From positions 1 to 17,212 of the forward strand of contig CAYMFM010000083.1 of the NCBI GenBank assembly GCA_964389685.1: 17,212 nucleotides of DNA. The letters are read 5' to 3'. The translations under genes were made by a program, and so were the position numbers. Positions 12,749 to 17,212 of the stretch are shown here, one piece after another (position 1 is the stretch's first letter; each line of letters begins with the position of its first letter). The stretch is from G020353115 sp964389685. Its GTDB lineage: Bacteria > Bacteroidota > Bacteroidia > Bacteroidales > VadinHA17. The notes under the pieces were generated by a model. The model worked only from the letters and a program-made list of their open reading frames with translations. It had not been told where the DNA came from and did no database searches.

Positions 12749-14209
12749 ATGAGCAAAGAAATATTAGATCTTGAACCAAAGGAATTGTGGAAGCACTTTT
12801 ACAGTTTAACTCAAATTCCGCGGCCTTCGAAAAAGGAGGGTGCAGCAGTTCAGTTCGTCAGGGAATTTGGCGAGCATCTTGATTTGGAGACCCTGGTTGA
12901 TGACGTTCAGAATGTAATCATAAGAAAACCTGCAACACCGGGAATGGAAAACCGGAAGGTTGTTATTCTCCAGGGTCACCTTGATATGGTTCCCCAGAAA
13001 AACAGCAACAAGGAACACGATTTTGAAAAGGATCCGATTGAAGCCTATGTGGATGGGGAATGGGTCACAGCTGACGGGACTACTCTCGGATCGGATAATG
13101 GTATGGGTGTTGCAGCTGCCATGGCTGTACTGGAGTCAACGGATCTGAAACATGGACCCATTGAAGCCCTGTTTACCGTTGATGAAGAGACCGGAATGAC
13201 CGGAGCATTCGGACTGAAGCCGGGATTATTGAAAGGCGATATCCTGATCAACATGGATTCGGAAGACGAGGGAGAGCTTTACGTGGGATGTGCCGGAGGA
13301 ACCAATGCCAACATGAAGTTCAATTATACAGAAGAAGCAGTTCCTGATGATTATATTGCATTCAAACTTTCCGTTACCGGGCTGAAGGGTGGCCATTCGG
13401 GAATTGATATTCCACTGGAGAAGGGGAATGCCAACAAGATATTGAACCGTTACCTATGGCATGCATCGAAGGAGCATGGGATGAGGGTGTCAGGCATCTC
13501 CGGGGGAGACTTACGAAATGCCATTCCAAGGGAAGCGTTTGCAATTGTAACCCTGCCGGGGCAGCAAAAAGGAAAATTCCTGGAGTGTGTGAAAAAAATG
13601 GAAGGGATCTTCAAGCGTGAGCTTGCCGCGATTGATCCCGATCTTTCTTTTAGAGCCGATGATGCTGAAAAGCCGGAATCGGTAATGGACAGGGATACCC
13701 AGGATCGTGTCCTGAATGCAGTCTATGCCTGTCCGAATGGTGTGATACGAATGAGCAATGATATGGAAGGATTGGTTGAAACCTCTACCAACCTGGCTGT
13801 GGTTAAATCTGAAAAGGGACAGGTTGACGTGCTCTGTTTGTTAAGAAGCTCGGTGGATTCGGCCAGGGAGGATCTTAAGAACATGTTTCGCGCCGTATTC
13901 GAACCTGCCGGAGCAGAAACAACATTTGATGGGGAGTACCCCGGATGGAAGCCAAACATGGAATCACCCATCCTGAAAACAATGCAGGATGTGTACCAGA
14001 AAAAATTTGGGAAAGTCCCTGAAATTAAAGCCATTCATGCCGGACTGGAATGCGGATTACTTGGCGGTGTTTATCCAAACCTGGATATGATCTCATTCGG
14101 ACCTACCATTCGGTTTCCACACTCACCGGATGAAAAGGTGAATATCGAAACGGTAAAAAAATTCTGGGAATTCCTGGTCGCTACACTGGAAGAGATACCG
14201 GTTAAATAA
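12749..14209 (+). CDS. pepD: Cytosolic Xaa-His dipeptidase (aminoacyl-histidine dipeptidase, M20C)
   Basis: A 486-residue zinc peptidase that hydrolyses a range of dipeptides including carnosine and Xaa-His. Metal and catalytic motifs of M20 are all visible: VVILQGHLDMVPQ (His77, Asp79), TTLGSDNGMG (Asp116), FTVDEETGMTGA (catalytic Glu146, metal-binding Glu147), ILINMDSEDEGE (Asp170), and SVTGLKGGHSGIDIP (His216) in the lid domain. AIHAGLECGLLGG near the C-terminus carries the last metal ligand. Length equals E. coli PepD (485 residues). No signal peptide, so it acts in the cytoplasm. It lies 45 bp after the MFS gene on the same strand and is probably co-transcribed, suggesting import followed by hydrolysis. 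Confidence 0.95.
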   Translation: MSKEILDLEPKELWKHFYSLTQIPRPSKKEGAAVQFVREFGEHLDLETLVDDVQNVIIRKPATPGMENRKVVILQGHLDMVPQKNSNKEHDFEKDPIEAYVDGEWVTADGTTLGSDNGMGVAAAMAVLESTDLKHGPIEALFTVDEETGMTGAFGLKPGLLKGDILINMDSEDEGELYVGCAGGTNANMKFNYTEEAVPDDYIAFKLSVTGLKGGHSGIDIPLEKGNANKILNRYLWHASKEHGMRVSGISGGDLRNAIPREAFAIVTLPGQQKGKFLECVKKMEGIFKRELAAIDPDLSFRADDAEKPESVMDRDTQDRVLNAVYACPNGVIRMSNDMEGLVETSTNLAVVKSEKGQVDVLCLLRSSVDSAREDLKNMFRAVFEPAGAETTFDGEYPGWKPNMESPILKTMQDVYQKKFGKVPEIKAIHAGLECGLLGGVYPNLDMISFGPTIRFPHSPDEKVNIETVKKFWEFLVATLEEIPVK

Positions 14210-14600
14210 ATAAAATATCATACCTGCTACTGTCTTCGGTTTCCTTTTGATATTATGACAGGAAATTTGAATACCAGCAATGGTAATCGGTTAGCGGTTA
14301 CGATGCCCGCCAGACCAGATCTGTGTCGTTTATCCAAGTTCACCTGCTGAAGGCATAGCAGTCAGTGCGGACTACCTGCTCTTTTACTCCAATCACTTAT
14401 TACAACACACCTCTCCACCTTAATCTTTTAAAGCAATTTGGAACAACTTGAAACAACCTGTCCCTAAGGGATGCCTGCCCGACGCCCGCCTGCCGCGGGC
14501 AGGGTTTACCAGCCTGTGGCTGGCAGGCGGGCAGGCGGCAAAACAATTTGGAACATGCTTAAACCATCATTCCGTCTCAAAGTCTCCCCATCTCTAAACT
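14210..14600. other. Gene-free region between pepD and the DUF2846-like gene, rich in repeats
   Basis: No coding frame or RNA gene was recognised in 14210-14430. From about 14431 a decameric motif appears (AATTTGGAAC, AACTTGAAAC, AACCTG) and returns at 14545-14564 (AATTTGGAAC, ATGCTTAAAC), with the GC-rich palindromic element between. The two flanking genes converge here. Confidence 0.6.
14461..14536. repeat. GC-rich cloverleaf-like palindromic element
   Basis: TCCCTAAGGGA (14461-14471) is an 11-bp palindrome. Next, GCCTGCCCG (14473-14481) pairs with CGGGCAGGC (14528-14536) as an outer stem enclosing two perfect hairpins, CCTGCC-GCG-GGCAGG (14489-14503) and CCAGCC-TGT-GGCTGG (14509-14523). 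This gives a three-way junction. GC content is far above the surroundings and the element interrupts an AT-rich decameric repeat, so it looks inserted. Confidence 0.7.
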
Positions 14601-15167
14601 CTATTTCAGGGCATCTGCCGGAATCGCCATATCGGCTGAAAGATGCCTGAAATCTTTATCTCCTTTCTTCTCCTCATAATTTGCCAGTTCTTTAGCTATG
14701 AACTTTTCCATTTTATTGTTATTTTTTTCAATATCAGACTCCTTAAAGGTTTCCGGTTCCTGCCTATCAACCAGCTCTTTTGCCCTCTCAAAGAGATCCG
14801 CATCATCAATACTTATGGGGCTCAATCCGACATGAGGTTTCCAGAATCCGGTGATAACATCAACAATGACCACATACGTTTCGTTGGCGGCAAGCTCAGC
14901 AGTCATAAATTCTTTGTTTTCGGTCGATGCCCAAAAAATATGTTCCCCCGGATCACATTCATACCTCAAGTACTGTTTCCCTTTCAGTTCTGCAAAATAG
15001 CTGTCGTTATGAAAGAAATCAAACGCCATGGGTTTACCGTAAATACTGACCCGTACAAAATAGACAACGGCATTTCCTTCAGCAGGGGGTGTAAATCCCT
15101 GTGATAGAAGTGAGGAAAAGCCTGAGACCAAAGCCAATAACAGTGTAAAGATTAATCGTGTTTTCAT
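14601..15167 (-). CDS. Secreted DUF2846-like protein
   Basis: A 188-residue protein. A signal peptide (MKTRLIFTLLLALVSGFSSL, cleavage near LSQ) is followed by a small beta domain (about 28-115): PPAEGNAVVYFVRVSIYGKP, MAFDFFHNDSYFAELKGKQY, CDPGEHIFWAS, LAANETYVVIVDV. This pattern (small-molecule-like PxAGxAxVYFVR start, surface loop, PGxH) fits DUF2846-type domains of unknown function. The remaining 70 residues are charged and helical (FERAKELVDRQEPETF, KMEKFIAKELANYEEKKGDK). The ATG at 15167 with AGGA five bases before it is preferred over longer in-frame starts. It is divergent from the S41 peptidase gene, with 122 bp between the two starts. Confidence 0.7.
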   Translation of the reverse strand: MKTRLIFTLLLALVSGFSSLLSQGFTPPAEGNAVVYFVRVSIYGKPMAFDFFHNDSYFAELKGKQYLRYECDPGEHIFWASTENKEFMTAELAANETYVVIVDVITGFWKPHVGLSPISIDDADLFERAKELVDRQEPETFKESDIEKNNNKMEKFIAKELANYEEKKGDKDFRHLSADMAIPADALK

Positions 15168-15219
15168 TTTTCCTGGTTTTTGGTTATTAAATGGTTTCAT
15201 TGGACTTCTATCAAAAGTA

Positions 15220-15261
15220 CAAAAATACCCCGTCTTTTCTGGCTTTAATTCCTTATTTTTA
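15220..15261. promoter_or_regulatory. Possible divergent -7 elements for the DUF2846-like and S41 genes
   Basis: TATTTTTG on the minus strand (15220-15227) fits TAnnTTTG for the DUF2846-like gene. TATTTTTA on the plus strand (15254-15261), one base off, lies 28 bases before the S41 ATG at 15290. -33 elements at the expected spacing are poor for both. Confidence 0.3.
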
Positions 15262-15289
15262 TCGTAACGAATCATTCATTCAATGTTAA

Positions 15290-16981
15290 ATGAAAATTCA
15301 GTTTCTCATGGTTCGAATAATCGGTGCCTTTTTTTGCCTGTTGGTATATACTTCAAGCTATTCTCAAACCCTGGTAACTTTCCGGGTTGACGTGACTGAT
15401 CCCTATAATAAAAAACTATTGGATACGGTTGCCGGTGATCAGGTCATTCTGCGTGGCAATTTCTGCGACTGGTCAGGGATTGATTACGTTTTAGAGGATA
15501 AAGACAGGGATCTTATCTATTCCGGTGATTTCATCATTGAGGGGGATACCGGGGAGGTGATTGAGTATAAGTACGCTGTTCTTAAAAAGGATGGGAACGT
15601 TTTTTATGAAACCAAAGCGAATCCGGACAACCTTCCGTACGGAAACCGGATCTTAACGATTGGGGAGGAACCCAATGATCCTTCGGTAGGAGTTTATATC
15701 ACCAATCCCTATCGGCTGGGTAGCATCGGATTGGAGGTGAAATTTCCGATACATGAATTACAGGAAGATTTTATGAAAGTCAGGCAAACTCTGGAAGAGA
15801 ATCACGGCTGTATGTACAGGTACACATCCAAAGAGGAATTTGACTCCCTCTTTGACCAGCAATATCGCTTGATCGACCATCCAATGTCCCCGAATGAGTT
15901 TTTCAAAATAATCACTCCTTTAACAGAGAAAGTGGGTTGCGGCCATACCAACCTCTGGATGCCGGGTGATTTCTGGGATATGGAACCGGAAAACATCTTT
16001 CCACTCCAGATCAGGATCCTTGAAGGGCATTTGGTGGTGTCTGGCAGCTATACCGATTCGGTTCAGGTGCCTGTTGGAAGCATTATTCACAGGATAAATA
16101 ACCGACCTGCCCTGGATATATACCATGAAATGACAGCCAATTATTCGGCTGATGGCTATAATCCTAACTTTAAGCGCACTTCAGTAGAGCAGCGATTCCC
16201 GATGATCTATGCAAGACGATTCGGCTTTCCGGATGAGTACCGCGTACAGTATACAAAGCCCGGTACAGAAACCAAAGAGGAAATCATACTGAATCCTGCC
16301 ACGCATCAGTCTGTCAGAGAGGTTGTGTTTGGTTCGTACGATTCTGAGTTAAGTCTTGATCTTCTGGAAGATAAAAGCACAGCCATCATGACGATTAGTT
16401 CTTTTATCTACTATGACCGGGTGGATTACTTTAAAGGATTCCTGGACAGTTGTTTTACGTTGATTAAAGAAAAGAACATTGAGAACCTGATCCTCGATCT
16501 GCGCAAGAATGATGGGGGGGATCCATTTTGTGCTGTCCCTCTCTTTTCTTACCTGGAACACAAACCGGTTCCCTATTTTGCCGAGCCGTATGGGAGGTAT
16601 GCTGAATTTGCCAACCCCATCCCCCTGGCTGAGAAACGGTTTACCGGAAACCTCTATACCCTGCTTGACGGGCGCTGTTTTTCAACCAACGGTCATTTAT
16701 GTGCCCTGTTGAAATACCATAAAATAGGGAAATTTGTTGGAACAGAAAGCGGAGCGACCTATACCTGCAATGCAGGAAGGGATCTGATGGTCCGCCTGAA
16801 CAATACCCGGTTCATGCTTTATTTCGGGCGCAGTTCTTTCGCAGTGGCTGTGGAGGGTATGGATCAATGGGAACCCATCAAACCCGATTATCCGGTCCAT
16901 GAGACCATCCAGGATCTGCTGGAGGGCAGGGATGTATATATGGAGATGGCATTGAAGCTGATAAAGGGAGGGGAGGAATAG
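15290..16981 (+). CDS. Secreted S41-family peptidase with an N-terminal CBM20/48-like domain
   Basis: A 563-residue exported protein. A signal peptide covers about 1-25 (IIGAFFCLLVYTSSYSQ). Residues 28-124 look like a starch-binding or AMPK-glycogen-binding beta sandwich: VTFRVDVTDP, VILRGNFCDWSG, DRDLIYSGDFII, IEYKYAVL. The C-terminal part (about 155-555) is a tricorn/CtpA-like S41 peptidase: NHGCMYRYTSKEEFDSLFDQ, VGCGHTNLWMP with His219, ENLILDLRKNDGGDP, and LLDGRCFSTNGH with the candidate nucleophile Ser465. Glu522 (AVEGMD) could complete a Ser-His-Glu triad as in tricorn. The end, EPIKPDYPVHETIQDLLEGRD, is typical of S41 proteins. No clear PDZ domain was seen beyond a short PVGSIIHRINNRP segment (about 262-275). 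It probably acts in the periplasm or outside; substrate unknown. Confidence 0.85.
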   Translation: MKIQFLMVRIIGAFFCLLVYTSSYSQTLVTFRVDVTDPYNKKLLDTVAGDQVILRGNFCDWSGIDYVLEDKDRDLIYSGDFIIEGDTGEVIEYKYAVLKKDGNVFYETKANPDNLPYGNRILTIGEEPNDPSVGVYITNPYRLGSIGLEVKFPIHELQEDFMKVRQTLEENHGCMYRYTSKEEFDSLFDQQYRLIDHPMSPNEFFKIITPLTEKVGCGHTNLWMPGDFWDMEPENIFPLQIRILEGHLVVSGSYTDSVQVPVGSIIHRINNRPALDIYHEMTANYSADGYNPNFKRTSVEQRFPMIYARRFGFPDEYRVQYTKPGTETKEEIILNPATHQSVREVVFGSYDSELSLDLLEDKSTAIMTISSFIYYDRVDYFKGFLDSCFTLIKEKNIENLILDLRKNDGGDPFCAVPLFSYLEHKPVPYFAEPYGRYAEFANPIPLAEKRFTGNLYTLLDGRCFSTNGHLCALLKYHKIGKFVGTESGATYTCNAGRDLMVRLNNTRFMLYFGRSSFAVAVEGMDQWEPIKPDYPVHETIQDLLEGRDVYMEMALKLIKGGEE

Positions 16982-16988
16982 AAGGATT

Positions 16989-17108
16989 GGGTTGAATAAT
17001 AATACTTTATATTCGAACATTCAACCCCTTCAGGGTTGTAATCTACTTTTACACCTCAACCACCGGTTACAACCGGTGGCTATTCATTGTTCTACCCCTT
17101 CCGGGGTA
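16989..17108. repeat. REP-like group of hairpins
   Basis: Three hairpins follow one another: CAACCC/GGGTTG (17022-17038), CCACCGGT/ACCGGTGG (17060-17079) and TACCCC-TTCC-GGGGTA (17093-17108). In addition GGGTTGAAT (16989-16997), just after the S41 stop, is complementary to ATTCAACCC (17019-17027), which competes with the first hairpin. The alternation of a CCCC(T)TC-type hairpin with an ACCGGT-type hairpin is familiar from dispersed intergenic repeats in Bacteroidota and some other phyla. It may also terminate the S41 transcript. Confidence 0.6.
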
Positions 17109-17212
17109 AAATTCAGATGGTTAAAAGCTAATTTCAATATAATTACCTGGAATAATACCAACCTTAAGATGGTAATTTGAAATTTTGTTACCGAAATTGT
17201 GAAGTATTACAC

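Noticed and set aside
12263..13254. Several minus-strand frames opposite the MFS and pepD genes
   Set aside because: Shadows of the coding strand; none has a start, motif or spacing that suggests a gene.
14290..14380. Possible tRNA or small RNA in the region after pepD
   Set aside because: No acceptor stem, GTTCRA-like T-loop or anticodon arm could be assembled.

Overview
The window looks like a draft or metagenome-derived Bacteroidota chromosome, probably Bacteroidales or a relative. The signs are promoters of the TTTG / TAnnTTTG type, few Shine-Dalgarno sites, a DUF4831-type lipoprotein, moderate GC with AT-rich intergenic stretches, and several short palindromic intergenic repeats. A run of 100 N at 9215-9314 is a scaffold gap. 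No rRNA, tRNA, CRISPR array or complete insertion sequence was seen.

Layout. 1-248 is the 3' end of an MscS-type mechanosensitive channel gene. An antisense, 5'-truncated group II intron lies directly against it (248 to about 838), and its 3' ribozyme part seems to be split by small hairpins. Next, on the minus strand, come mtaB (tRNA methylthiotransferase), a PadR regulator with a polytopic membrane protein of unknown function, asnA (aspartate-ammonia ligase), and a POT-family peptide transporter. On the plus strand follow nnr (NAD(P)HX repair) and an overlapping DUF4831-type lipoprotein that contains the gap. Then come a secreted thioredoxin-like protein (minus), an MFS transporter resembling MFSD1 with a PepD dipeptidase (plus), a secreted DUF2846-like protein (minus) and a secreted S41 peptidase with an N-terminal starch-binding-like domain (plus). 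The window ends in a group of hairpin repeats.

The strongest regulatory observation is upstream of asnA. A 16-codon reading frame, MRIINHILNNNPVIRP, carries three Asn codons in a row and is followed by an intrinsic terminator ahead of asnA. Segments able to form mutually exclusive pairings lie between them. This is the layout of a ribosome-mediated attenuator that senses charged tRNA-Asn. The second clear circuit is padR, whose promoter elements are interleaved with two copies of an 11-bp palindrome, suggesting autoregulation of the padR/membrane-protein operon.

A peptide and nitrogen theme runs through the region: a POT transporter beside asnA, and an MFSD1-like transporter followed 45 bp later by PepD. 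The MFS protein has Glu131 and Arg162 at the spacing I recall for substrate residues of the animal dipeptide transporter MFSD1, so this pair may import and hydrolyse dipeptides. Other oddities are a relic 3' end of a second POT gene just behind the intact one, a long inverted repeat between convergent genes, and a GC-rich cloverleaf-like palindrome.
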